Below, one piece after another: positions 29,449 through 38,296 of a stretch of 64,000 nt of DNA; position 1 is the stretch's first letter, and every line of letters starts with the position of its first letter. Where the stretch lies: positions 62,001 through 126,000 of the forward strand of contig NZ_AMXN01000008.1 in assembly GCF_000332645.1 (NCBI RefSeq), given 5' to 3'. The DNA comes from Bacillus inaquosorum KCTC 13429. Its GTDB lineage: Bacteria > Bacillota > Bacilli > Bacillales > Bacillaceae. Under the pieces are notes generated by a model that saw nothing but the letters and a program-made list of their open reading frames with translations, made no database searches and had not been told where the DNA came from. Position numbers and translations under genes: made by a program.

Positions 29449-30528
29449 TTATGAGGATAATGCTTGTGCAAAACGGTCCGCTTCATCCTGCAGTGTGCTT
29501 TCAATTTCTTTGTAACGGCTGGAAATCGTTGATGCGCTGACGCCGTATTTTTTCGCCAGTTTGGCTTGAGAAACGGACGCGCCGTTAAGAGAAATTGCAT
29601 TCACATAATATTCAACTGCCGCCGCAAAAGCTTCCGGTTTTCTGATGACAGGTGATTTTTTCTCGCAGAATGTTTTCCAGATATCAATGACAGCCGGAAT
29701 CAATTCAGTCGGATACTCATCTCCGCTCAAGCCTTCTTCGATAGCCGCAGCTGTTTCTTTCTCCATGTCGTTTGCCCACTCAACACTGCTTTCTTCCGCT
29801 GCTGTCTCTGCTTGCGGCTCTTCATCTTTCTCCGCTAACAGCGCGAACAGAACATTGTTGAATTCCTGCTTCATGAAGTCCTCCGGCGTTTTGCCGTTCT
29901 TCACAGCGGCATCCGCATATTTCTTCACCTTGCTGATCAGTGCTTCTGTTCTCTTCACCGGGAAGATCGTGAACTGCATGAAGAATTCCGCTTTTTCCGC
30001 TTCGTGGATTGGATATCCGAGAATCAGGCTTCCCACTGGCGGGAGGTCTTGGTTATTGGCGTCCATTTCCACTTCGAATTGTTTTTTCGTAATGACATCT
30101 TCAAAGTGAATGACACCTTCTTTCAGGTCTTGCAACAGCAATAAAGCAGGCGTCATGCTCTTCCATGATTCAACGATCTCACGCGTTTTCGGACGAGTGA
30201 TCGAATCGCCTTTTTTCTGAAGGTACTCTTCGAAGATTGTCTTTTCACCAGCAAGCTGATGGAAGAAGATTCCCCAGATTCCTAAATTAAATACGCTGAT
30301 GTCTTTCGTCTGTCTGTCCATAGCAGAAAGAAAATCATGCTGGTTGATAAAGCCTGAAATGCTTTCTCTATGTACTGTGAAGGCATACTCCACTAAGTCT
30401 TCCTGAATTTGTTTTGCTTCTTTTGCCGCTAGTTCTGTCGGGAAGTCGACAACTTTACTTCCGCAGCATTTTTTATATTTCTTGCCGCTGCCGCATGGGC
30501 AAGGGGCATTTCGTTTCACTTTTCCCAC
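29449..30528 (-). CDS. yccF: YccF, SEC-C motif protein
   Basis: A 359-residue soluble protein with an N-terminal SEC-C zinc motif (CPCGSGKKYKKCC, residues 9-21), as found at the C-terminus of SecA. The middle is an uncharacterised helical region, followed by an acidic stretch (AEKDEEPQAETAAEES), and the C-terminus has an HTH-like segment (VSQAKLAKKYGVSASTISSRYKEI, about 315-340). The GTG start at 30528 has GGAGGG at correct spacing. The HTH suggests nucleic-acid binding, but the activity is unknown. Confidence 0.85.
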   Translation of the reverse strand: MGKVKRNAPCPCGSGKKYKKCCGSKVVDFPTELAAKEAKQIQEDLVEYAFTVHRESISGFINQHDFLSAMDRQTKDISVFNLGIWGIFFHQLAGEKTIFEEYLQKKGDSITRPKTREIVESWKSMTPALLLLQDLKEGVIHFEDVITKKQFEVEMDANNQDLPPVGSLILGYPIHEAEKAEFFMQFTIFPVKRTEALISKVKKYADAAVKNGKTPEDFMKQEFNNVLFALLAEKDEEPQAETAAEESSVEWANDMEKETAAAIEEGLSGDEYPTELIPAVIDIWKTFCEKKSPVIRKPEAFAAAVEYYVNAISLNGASVSQAKLAKKYGVSASTISSRYKEIESTLQDEADRFAQALSS

Positions 30529-30715
30529 AATAAACCCTCCGAATTCTGTTGTAACTTTTCTATTTTAACAAAAATAACTTCTGAGGGCTTGGTTTCGGGC
30601 TAAAAAAGAATTTGGTAATATGATAAGTTGGCTGATGATGTCAATTTACCTATGACTTTTACACCAACTTTTGTGATTTAAGACTTATAACCTATTCCCA
30701 CTTTAGGCCCTCTTT

Positions 30716-30744
30716 TTTACAATGGTTAGGTATTTATGTAAAAT
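30716..30744 (+). promoter_or_regulatory. Promoter of the RDD-protein gene
   Basis: TTTACA (30716-30721), a 17-nt spacer and TAAAAT (30739-30744), followed directly by the AAGGAG ribosome site. The short mRNA leader fits sigma-A. Confidence 0.6.
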
Positions 30745-30758
30745 TTTAAGGAGTGTTT

Positions 30759-31145
30759 ATGTTGGAACCAGCTGGTTTTATGCTGCGCGCCTGCGCTCTT
30801 TTACTTGATGTGATCATTGCCGCAGCAGTGATTTTGGCAGCCGGATTTACGTTTGGCGACGGGTCCGCCGGCGTCATTATTATCGCCATATTGATGTTGC
30901 TTGTGTATCCTTTGCTGATGCCGCTGACAAATTGGAGGGGTACACTGGGCAAAAAAATCATCGGGCTGCAAATCGTGAGAGACGAAACATATGAAAAAAT
31001 ATCCGTCCCACAGGCGATTGTCCGTTACCTGATAGCGTGGGTGCATGTGTTCTCCCGCCTGATCTATTTGACAGCCGCATTTACGAAGAAAAAACAAGCC
31101 GTTCATGATATGGCTGCGAAAACAATTGTGCTGAAAGCAGAATAA
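30759..31145 (+). CDS. yczC: RDD-family membrane protein
   Basis: A 128-residue membrane protein with three hydrophobic segments of the RDD family; the motif appears as [20 protein letters not shown] (with Asp in segment 1), then [13 protein letters not shown] and [12 protein letters not shown]. Function of RDD proteins in Bacillus is largely unknown; some relatives bear on ion tolerance. Start at ATG 30759 fits AAGGAG. Gene symbol recalled from position between yccF and estA. Confidence 0.78.
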   Translation: MLEPAGFMLRACALLLDVIIAAAVILAAGFTFGDGSAGVIIIAILMLLVYPLLMPLTNWRGTLGKKIIGLQIVRDETYEKISVPQAIVRYLIAWVHVFSRLIYLTAAFTKKKQAVHDMAAKTIVLKAE

Positions 31146-31174
31146 CCTTGAAGAATAGCATTCTTCAAGGTTAT
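31142..31174. terminator. Bidirectional terminator between yczC and estA
   Basis: A 15-bp inverted repeat ATAACCTTGAAGAAT / ATTCTTCAAGGTTAT with a 3-nt loop; the T run is short. Confidence 0.75.
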
Positions 31175-31182
31175 GTATCTCG

Positions 31183-31854
<672 letters not shown>

Positions 31855-31964
31855 TTATATTACTTTGACAAATTAATTAAGTAAAGGGTAATTTTTACTT
31901 AATTTTAATGAGATTTTAAGGTTCAGAGGAAATTTTGCTGTTTTTTGATCCTAAAATGCCCAAA

Positions 31965-31990
31965 AAAAGAAGGCCTTTTCGCCTTCTTTT
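31965..31990. terminator. Terminator after ansZ
   Basis: AAAAGAAGGC / GCCTTCTTTT stem at the 3' end of ansZ, with T run on the minus strand. Confidence 0.85.
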
Positions 31991-31992
31991 CT

Positions 31993-33126
31993 TTAATACT
32001 CATTGAAATAAGCTTGGATCTTGTGTGGATCGTCTGTTTTGGTGAGCGCCAGCATCAGCAATATCCGTGCTTTTTGCGGGTTTAAAGAGTTCGATGCCAG
32101 CAGGTCTTTTTCCGCATAGTCTTGGTTTGGTGTCACGGCACCATTTCCCGTACGGGTTGAGCGCACCACAGTGACGCCTTTTTTGACTGCGCTGACCGCT
32201 CCTTTTTCGGCTGCGTCAGATAAAGACCCGTTCCCAGAACCAGCATAGACAATCCCTTTTGCTCCAGCTTTCACAGCCGCGTCAAACAGGTAGCTTCCGT
32301 CATTTTGGTATCCGTACATAATATCTACTTGCGGCAGCTGATCAAGATTAGAAACTGAGAAATCGGTATCCTTCGTATGCCTGCGGGTGATTTCATTATT
32401 AAAATAGATATCATCAGCTATCGTTCCGACGTATCCCATTTCTTCTGATTTAAATGTATCCGTTGCGGTTGTGTTTGTTTTGGTCACATAGCGGGCTGAG
32501 GCAATGCGGTCGTTAAGAACGACGAGCGCCCCTTTTCCTTTTGCCTCAGGTGTGCCTGCCACTTTAACTGCATTGTACAGGTTAGACGGCCCGTCGGCGC
32601 TGATGGCTGTGGACGGTCTCATAGAACCGACAACAACAACCGGTTTATCACTTTTCACAGTGAGGTTCAAAAAATAAGCTGTTTCTTCCAATGTATCGGT
32701 TCCATGGGTCACGACGATTCCATCTACATCATCTGAAGCGAGCAATTTGTTAATGCGTTTCGTCAGCTTCAGCAATATTTTATTATCAATGTTTGTGCTG
32801 CCGACGTTAACAATCTGCTCGCCGCTGACGTTCGCAATGTCCTTCATTTCCGGAACCGCCTCGATCAGTGATTCAACGCCGACGACACCTGATTTATATT
32901 CAGTGGTCGAGGTTTTCGATTTATCGGCCCCTGCAATCGTGCCTCCTGTCGCTAAAATTTTAATGTTTGGCCGGTCCTTTTTTCCAGAGGCGGAAGCCGA
33001 AGAGACTTTTTGCGTCTGCGGTTTTTCTTTCGGGGATTCTTTTGTTTCAGGAGATTGTGAGCATCCGGTAAAAGCCAGCAATAGTGCGGTAAAAAGAGTG
33101 AGTATGAGCAATCGTTGTTTTTTCAT
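31993..33126 (-). CDS. ansZ: AnsZ, secreted lipoprotein L-asparaginase
   Basis: L-asparaginase type II, converting asparagine to aspartate and ammonia at the outer face of the membrane. The 377-residue protein has a lipoprotein signal (AFTGC, Cys22) and a Ser/Lys linker. Catalytic motifs: TGGTIAG (first Thr, about residue 60) and [15 protein letters not shown] (Thr-Asp), then [10 protein letters not shown]. In B. subtilis the gene is induced by nitrogen limitation through TnrA; I did not resolve a TnrA box here. Divergent from lmrA. Confidence 0.95.
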   Translation of the reverse strand: MKKQRLLILTLFTALLLAFTGCSQSPETKESPKEKPQTQKVSSASASGKKDRPNIKILATGGTIAGADKSKTSTTEYKSGVVGVESLIEAVPEMKDIANVSGEQIVNVGSTNIDNKILLKLTKRINKLLASDDVDGIVVTHGTDTLEETAYFLNLTVKSDKPVVVVGSMRPSTAISADGPSNLYNAVKVAGTPEAKGKGALVVLNDRIASARYVTKTNTTATDTFKSEEMGYVGTIADDIYFNNEITRRHTKDTDFSVSNLDQLPQVDIMYGYQNDGSYLFDAAVKAGAKGIVYAGSGNGSLSDAAEKGAVSAVKKGVTVVRSTRTGNGAVTPNQDYAEKDLLASNSLNPQKARILLMLALTKTDDPHKIQAYFNEY

Positions 33127-33267
33127 CTGTTTCTCTCCTTACGTCCTTATGATGTTTAATGATTGAATATTTTATTTATTCAGTCAAAAAACGTGTCAGC
33201 TTTTCTCTCTGCTTTTTTCAAGTTGTCATATACTTCTTTTTTTGTTTTTTCATACAAAGAATTTTTC

Positions 33268-33314
33268 TTGACAACTGATGGTTGAATCAAGATAATAGAC
33301 CAGTCACTATATTT
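33268..33314 (+). promoter_or_regulatory. lmrA promoter and LmrA/QdoR-type operator
   Basis: TTGACA (33268-33273), 17-nt spacer and GATAAT (33291-33296) form a strong promoter. TAATAGACCAGTCACTATAT (33293-33312) over and beyond the -10 resembles the known LmrA/QdoR box, so LmrA can repress lmrAB by covering the start. Confidence 0.75.
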
Positions 33315-33344
33315 TTGATTGCAATTCAGTAAGGTGGGAATGTT

Positions 33345-33911
33345 ATGGGTTATGGAGATTCCCGTGAAAAAATCCTTTCGGCAGCTACCCGGCTTTTTCA
33401 GCTGCAAGGGTATTACGGCACGGGGCTGAACCAGATTATAAAGGAAAGCGGAGCGCCTAAAGGTTCTCTTTACTACCATTTTCCGGGCGGTAAAGAACAG
33501 CTGGCGATCGAAGCAGTGAATGAGATGAAGGAATATATCCGCCAGAAAATCGCGGACTGCATGGAAGCCTACAACGATCCAGCGGAAGGCATTCAAGCCT
33601 TTTTGAAGGAGCTCTCCTGCCAATTTTCATGCACGGAAGACATTGAGGGCTTGCCTGTCGGCTTGCTTGCGGCTGAAACGTCATTAAAAAGCGAACCGTT
33701 GCGGGAAGCCTGCCATGAAGCCTACAAAGAGTGGGCCCTAGTGTATGAGGAAAAACTGCGGAAGACAGGCTACAGCGAGAGCCATGCTAAGGAAGCCGGC
33801 ACCGTAATTAACGCGATGATTGAAGGCGGTATTCTTTTATCTTTGACGGCAAAAAACAGCACACCGCTCCTTCAAATCTCCAACCGCATTCCTGGTCTGC
33901 TGAAGAGATAA
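33345..33911 (+). CDS. lmrA: LmrA, TetR-family repressor of lmrAB
   Basis: TetR-type repressor, 188 residues. The N-terminal HTH spans about 8-55 (REKILSAATRLFQLQGYYGTGLNQIIKESGAPKGSLYYHFPGGKEQL); the rest is the helical ligand/dimer domain. LmrA represses itself and lmrB and is released by flavonoids or by mutations giving lincomycin/puromycin resistance in B. subtilis (recalled). Start at 33345 lies behind AAGGTGGGAATGTT. Followed by lmrB after 60 nt. Confidence 0.94.
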   Translation: MGYGDSREKILSAATRLFQLQGYYGTGLNQIIKESGAPKGSLYYHFPGGKEQLAIEAVNEMKEYIRQKIADCMEAYNDPAEGIQAFLKELSCQFSCTEDIEGLPVGLLAAETSLKSEPLREACHEAYKEWALVYEEKLRKTGYSESHAKEAGTVINAMIEGGILLSLTAKNSTPLLQISNRIPGLLKR

Positions 33912-33929
33912 AAATGACATACTTATACA

Positions 33930-33951
33930 AGCTGAATGAATACATTCAGCT
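33930..33951 (+). other. Hairpin between lmrA and lmrB
   Basis: A 9-bp inverted repeat (AGCTGAATG / CATTCAGCT, 4-nt loop) without a T run lies 20 nt before lmrB. It may stabilise the mRNA 3' end of lmrA or tune lmrB translation. Confidence 0.55.
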
Positions 33952-33971
33952 GACAGAGAGGGGTAATAATT

Positions 33972-35405
33972 TTGGAAACAGCAGCTAAAGCATCTCAGCA
34001 ATACAAAGTGATGCCGATTATGATTTCCTTGCTGTTGGCCGGTTTTATCGGCATGTTCAGTGAAACGGCCCTGAACATTGCGTTAACCGATCTTATGAAG
34101 GAATTGAACATTACAGCGGCAACCGTTCAATGGTTAACCACAGGCTACCTGCTTGTACTCGGTATCCTCGTTCCTGTATCAGGATTGCTATTGCAGTGGT
34201 TCACAACAAGACAGCTTTTTATCGTATCGCTTATCTTTTCTATCATAGGCACGTTGATCGCGGCGCTTGCGCCAAGCTTCTCGTTTTTATTAGCGGCGAG
34301 GATCGTTCAGGCACTCGGAACCGGGCTTTTACTGCCGCTGATGTTTAACACGATCTTGGTGATTTTCCCGCCTCATAAACGGGGCGCGGCGATGGGAACG
34401 ATCGGGCTTGTCATTATGTTCGCGCCCGCCATCGGCCCGACTTTCTCCGGATTGGTTCTGGAGCATCTCAACTGGCACTGGATTTTCTGGATCTCTCTTC
34501 CGTTCCTGGTGCTGGCGCTTGTTTTCGGTATTGCATACATGCAAAATGTATCTGACATTACAAAGCCGAAAATTGATGTATTGTCTATCATTCTGTCGAC
34601 GATTGGTTTCGGCGGCATTGTATTTGGATTCAGCAACGCAGGTGAAGGCTCCGGCGGATGGTCCAGCCCGACTGTGATCGTCTCACTGATTGTCGGCGTT
34701 GTCGGTCTTATCCTATTTTCAATCCGCCAGCTGACGATGAAGCAGCCGATGATGAACCTCCGTGCATTCAAATACCCAATGTTTATTTTGGGTGTTATTA
34801 TGGTGTTCATTTGCATGATGGTCATCCTTTCGTCTATGCTGCTTCTGCCGATGTATCTGCAAGGCGGCTTAGTCCTGACGGCATTTGCTTCTGGTCTTAT
34901 TCTCTTGCCGGGCGGCATTTTAAACGGATTTATGTCCCCCGTTACAGGCCGTTTGTTCGACAAATACGGACCGAAATGGCTTGTCATTCCCGGATTTGTG
35001 ATTGTTACTGTTGTCCTTTGGTTCTTCTCAAACATCACGACCACTTCAACGGCTGCGTTGATTATCATCCTGCACACTTGCTTGATGATCGGGATCTCTA
35101 TGATCATGATGCCTGCGCAGACAAATGGTTTAAACCAGCTGCCGCGCGAGTTTTATCCAGACGGCACCGCTATCATGAACACGCTGCAGCAAATGGCGGG
35201 CGCTATCGGAACAGCGGTTGCGGTCAGCATTATGGCTGCAGGCCAGCATGATTATATGAGCACAGTCAAAAACCCTGCCGATCCGGCAGTCATCCCGCAG
35301 GCTTTGACAGCGGGCGTGCAGCACGCGTTTGTGTTTGCAATGATTGTTGCGATTATCGGTTTAATTGGCGCTTTCTTCTTAAAGCGGGTTAAAGTCGATC
35401 ATTAA
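33972..35405 (+). CDS. lmrB: LmrB, DHA2-type multidrug efflux pump
   Basis: A 477-residue MFS exporter with about fourteen membrane helices (DHA2 family). Visible features: ALTDLMKELNITAATVQWLTTGYLL in the first loop, and the antiporter motif GPTFSGLVLEHLNWHWIFWI in the fifth helix. Confers lincomycin and puromycin resistance when LmrA is inactive. It starts with TTG at 33972, behind AGAGGGG at good spacing. Second gene of lmrAB. Confidence 0.95.
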   Translation: METAAKASQQYKVMPIMISLLLAGFIGMFSETALNIALTDLMKELNITAATVQWLTTGYLLVLGILVPVSGLLLQWFTTRQLFIVSLIFSIIGTLIAALAPSFSFLLAARIVQALGTGLLLPLMFNTILVIFPPHKRGAAMGTIGLVIMFAPAIGPTFSGLVLEHLNWHWIFWISLPFLVLALVFGIAYMQNVSDITKPKIDVLSIILSTIGFGGIVFGFSNAGEGSGGWSSPTVIVSLIVGVVGLILFSIRQLTMKQPMMNLRAFKYPMFILGVIMVFICMMVILSSMLLLPMYLQGGLVLTAFASGLILLPGGILNGFMSPVTGRLFDKYGPKWLVIPGFVIVTVVLWFFSNITTTSTAALIIILHTCLMIGISMIMMPAQTNGLNQLPREFYPDGTAIMNTLQQMAGAIGTAVAVSIMAAGQHDYMSTVKNPADPAVIPQALTAGVQHAFVFAMIVAIIGLIGAFFLKRVKVDH

Positions 35406-35409
35406 TATG

Positions 35410-35441
35410 AAAAGCCCCTGACCTTGTGTTCAGGGGCTTTT
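35410..35441. terminator. Bidirectional terminator between lmrB and ycbU
   Basis: GC-rich stem AAAAGCCCCTGA / TCAGGGGCTTTT with T run, between converging genes. Confidence 0.88.
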
Positions 35442-35447
35442 TTATGT

Positions 35448-36560
35448 TTACATGTGGAGCGCGATTTCCGCGATTTCATCAATCGCATGACGCAATTCAT
35501 CCTTCGTGTTATAAAAGTGAGGAGCGAGACGGATGACAGTGTCCCGCGGCGCGCAAATCACTTTTTTCTTCCTCAGCAGCGCCGCCGTTTCTGATGCCCG
35601 CTCATCCCGAATCGCAACCATGCCCGGCTGCTCTCCCGCTGATGCTATCGCTAGCTCCAGGCCTTTTTCAGCAGCATATTGAACTGCATCGGCACAGATC
35701 GTTTTTACATGTTCCCGGATATGAGAAACCCCGATATGATTCAGCAGTGATAAAGCCGCTGCCGCTGCGTATACGCTGATAAAAGCAGGGGTGCCTGTCT
35801 GAAAACGCCGCGCGCCTTTCGCATAAGAGGCGCCATCCCCGTTTTCCCGCCCGAACCAAGCTGATGCTTTTGGCTTCAGTGCATCCGCCAGCTCCTTTCT
35901 CACATAAAGAAATGCCATGCCCGGTATGCCGAGCAAATACTTTCGGGCGCCTGCCGCCAGTATATCTACGCCCCACGCCTTCACGTCAATGGGAATGTGC
36001 CCCGCTGATTGATAAGCATCCACAAATAACAAAGAACCCTTTCTCTTAGCAATGGCGGCGATGGCCTTTACATCCTGAATGCTGCCGTCACGGTAATGAA
36101 CGTGCGGAACACATGTCAGCACTGTCTCATCCGTAATATGCGTTTCATATTGTTCGAGCGGCAGCTCACCGTCTATTGAAGGGATCACAGATACGTTATA
36201 ATCGGATTGTGCCTGCAAAATATGAGACACAGCCGGAAAATCCATCTCTGTATACACAACATGCTTCTTTCTGAAAACAGACAAGGATGATACTGCAGAA
36301 ACCAGCGCATCAGAAACTGACGGCACAATCGCAATTTCATCCGGTTCAGCCCCTATCAGCTTTGCAAACTCGATTCTGGCACTCTCTGTTTTTTCGATCG
36401 CTTCATTCCAGTTCGTCCCCATGTACAGCAGGCTGTCATGATAGTCTTTGATCGCCCTTGATACAGGCTCTGCCAACGCGCTCTGTGAACAGCTGGCAAG
36501 CATGGTATGTGTCTGCACGATTGGGAACAGCTGACGATACTCCTGCGGCAAATGCTCCAT
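35448..36560 (-). CDS. ycbU: YcbU, class V PLP-dependent aminotransferase/desulfurase-like
   Basis: A 370-residue pyridoxal phosphate enzyme of the cysteine desulfurase/isopenicillin-N-epimerase-like branch. The cofactor Lys is probably in GARKYLLGIPGMAFLYV (about residue 205), and the Asp-x-x-Gln pair is in LFVDAYQSAGH. Cys residues lie at HTMLASCSQSA and TVLTCVPHVHY, but the flexible desulfurase Cys loop near residue 330-350 is not obvious, arguing against a housekeeping SufS role. Substrate unknown. Divergent from pcp. Confidence 0.88.
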   Translation of the reverse strand: MEHLPQEYRQLFPIVQTHTMLASCSQSALAEPVSRAIKDYHDSLLYMGTNWNEAIEKTESARIEFAKLIGAEPDEIAIVPSVSDALVSAVSSLSVFRKKHVVYTEMDFPAVSHILQAQSDYNVSVIPSIDGELPLEQYETHITDETVLTCVPHVHYRDGSIQDVKAIAAIAKRKGSLLFVDAYQSAGHIPIDVKAWGVDILAAGARKYLLGIPGMAFLYVRKELADALKPKASAWFGRENGDGASYAKGARRFQTGTPAFISVYAAAAALSLLNHIGVSHIREHVKTICADAVQYAAEKGLELAIASAGEQPGMVAIRDERASETAALLRKKKVICAPRDTVIRLAPHFYNTKDELRHAIDEIAEIALHM

Positions 36561-36640
36561 TGTGATTCACTCCTTTTCATTATTTTGATGAAAAACCCAT
36601 AAATAAACAATAGAATAAAAGGAAAAAAGGAGATGGGAAG

Positions 36641-37288
36641 ATGAGAAAAAAAGTGCTGATCACAGGCTTCGACCCTTTTGACAAAGAAACCGTCAATCCA
36701 TCATGGGAAGCGGCGAAACGGCTGAATGGCTTCGAGACGGATGAAGCAATCATCACAGCAGAACAAATTCCGACTGTTTTTAGAACCGCTCTGGACACTC
36801 TGCGCCAAGCCATTCAGAAGCATCAGCCGGATATCGTGATTTGTGTCGGCCAAGCCGGAGGGCGAATGCAGGTCACGCCGGAACGGGTGGCGGTCAACCT
36901 TGCAGACGCGCGCATCCCTGATAATGAAGGACAGCAGCCGATTGATGAAGAGATTTCTCCTGAAGGGCCCGCCGCTTACTGGACAGGACTTCCCGTTAAA
37001 CGAATGACTGAAAAAATGAAGGAAAACGGCATTCCAGCCGCGGTTTCCTACACAGCGGGCACATTTGTATGCAACTATTTGTTCTACGGGTTAATGGATC
37101 ACATTAGCCGTACATTCCCACACCCTCGCGGCGGGTTTATTCATATCCCTTACATTCCTGAGCAAACCATCGACAAAACAGCGCCGAGCCTCAGTCTGGA
37201 CATGATTGTCCGAGCGTTAAGGATCGCCGCTGTTACGGCCGCACAGTATGATCAGGATTTGAAATCACCAGGCGGTACGCTGCATTAA
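36641..37288 (+). CDS. pcp: Pcp, pyrrolidone-carboxylate peptidase
   Basis: Peptidase C15, 215 residues, removing N-terminal pyroglutamate from peptides. Catalytic Cys in GTFVCNYLFYG (about 143), His in GFIHIPYIPEQ (about 166), Glu in VTPERVAVNLADARIPDNEG (about 80). N-terminal signature VLITGFDPFDKETVNPSWEA. Cytoplasmic, homotetrameric in the family. Its TAA (37286-37288) lies inside TTAA shared with the tatCd stop on the other strand. Confidence 0.95.
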   Translation: MRKKVLITGFDPFDKETVNPSWEAAKRLNGFETDEAIITAEQIPTVFRTALDTLRQAIQKHQPDIVICVGQAGGRMQVTPERVAVNLADARIPDNEGQQPIDEEISPEGPAAYWTGLPVKRMTEKMKENGIPAAVSYTAGTFVCNYLFYGLMDHISRTFPHPRGGFIHIPYIPEQTIDKTAPSLSLDMIVRALRIAAVTAAQYDQDLKSPGGTLH

Positions 37289-38010
37289 GCGGCCGCCGTT
37301 TCGCTCGTCAGCCTTTTTTTGTAGACAAACGCCGATAGGGTGACACTTACTTCAAACAGGACAAGCAGCGGGATCATCACAAGAAAATCAGAAATAAAAT
37401 CAGGCGGTGTAATCAATATGGACACGACGATCAGCAGAAAATAGGACAGCTTTCTCGCTTTGGCCAGCCGGTATGGATTTAAGATGCCCAACCTTGTTAA
37501 AAACATCACCACCAAAGGCATTTCAAACAGAAAGCCGAACGGCAGGCTCAAATTCACCATAAACCTGAAATAGCGGTCAGCCGTAAACATCGTTTCAAAA
37601 TGGCCGGAAGACAAATGAGTCAAAAAGCTTAGCACGATCGGAAACAAGACGAAGTATCCAAAGGAGATGCCCGCCAAAAACAATGCAAACAACCCGGGTA
37701 TGTACATGAGTGTCACCCTGCGCTCTGTTTTCGTAAGCGCCGGTGCAACGAAACGCCACAGCTGGTACGCGGCAACAGGGATGGTAGCCGCAATGGCACA
37801 AATGCCGGCAAGCATCATATACACCCAGAGGATTTCACTCGGGCCAAGCACAGCCAGCTTTCCGTCCAAATCTCTGATCAGCCAGTCATAAATGTCCTGC
37901 ACAAACAAAAAAGCCGTGATGAGAAATAGAAGAAATGCCGCGAGGGTCACAATAATCCGGCGGCGAAGCTCTTCTAAATGCCCGATCAAATGGGTTTCTT
38001 TTTTATCCAT
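37285..38010 (-). CDS. tatCd: TatCd, twin-arginine translocase receptor
   Basis: TatC subunit, 241 residues, six membrane helices, receptor for the Tat signal of PhoD. The N-terminal cytoplasmic motif HLEELRRRIIVTL is characteristic, with the conserved proline-rich and PFGFLFEMPLVV stretch between helices. It ends at TTAA shared with pcp. Third gene of the phoD-tatAd-tatCd operon, expressed at phosphate starvation. Confidence 0.95.
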   Translation of the reverse strand: MDKKETHLIGHLEELRRRIIVTLAAFLLFLITAFLFVQDIYDWLIRDLDGKLAVLGPSEILWVYMMLAGICAIAATIPVAAYQLWRFVAPALTKTERRVTLMYIPGLFALFLAGISFGYFVLFPIVLSFLTHLSSGHFETMFTADRYFRFMVNLSLPFGFLFEMPLVVMFLTRLGILNPYRLAKARKLSYFLLIVVSILITPPDFISDFLVMIPLLVLFEVSVTLSAFVYKKRLTSETAAA

Positions 38011-38039
38011 TCAAAAAAGCCCTCCCTTTCATAAAGAAA

Positions 38040-38061
38040 GAGGCAGACCCGGTGTCTGCCT
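38040..38061 (-). terminator. Intercistronic hairpin between tatAd and tatCd
   Basis: GAGGCAGAC / GTCTGCCTC stem followed by a T-rich stretch on the minus strand. It may give partial termination, adjusting the TatA excess over TatC. Confidence 0.6.
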
Positions 38062-38070
38062 CTTCAGCAC

Positions 38071-38283
38071 TCAGCCCGCGTTTTTGTCCTGCTTTACCGC
38101 TGTCAGCTCAGCTGATTTTTCTTCTTTTTCATCACCAGACACAAGTGATTTTGTGGCGCTTTTAAATTCCAGCAGTGTCCGTCCGGCGGCACGCCCGATT
38201 TCCGGCAGCTTGGAAGGGCCAAAAATAATGAGGGCGATGACAAAGATCAGAATCAAGCCCGGTATACCAATGTTTGAAAACAT
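38071..38283 (-). CDS. tatAd: TatAd, twin-arginine translocase pore subunit
   Basis: TatA, 70 residues: one membrane helix ([14 protein letters not shown]), hinge [17 protein letters not shown] as an amphipathic helix, and a charged tail. Together with TatCd it forms the minimal TatA-TatC translocase for PhoD. SD and gene order place it between phoD (13 nt away) and tatCd. Confidence 0.95.
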
Positions 38284-38296
38284 GTTTTTTCACTCC

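Noticed and set aside
34373..35107. Long open frame opposite lmrB
   Set aside because: It is the complement of an unmistakable transporter gene, has no ribosome site, and its composition reflects the membrane protein's codons.
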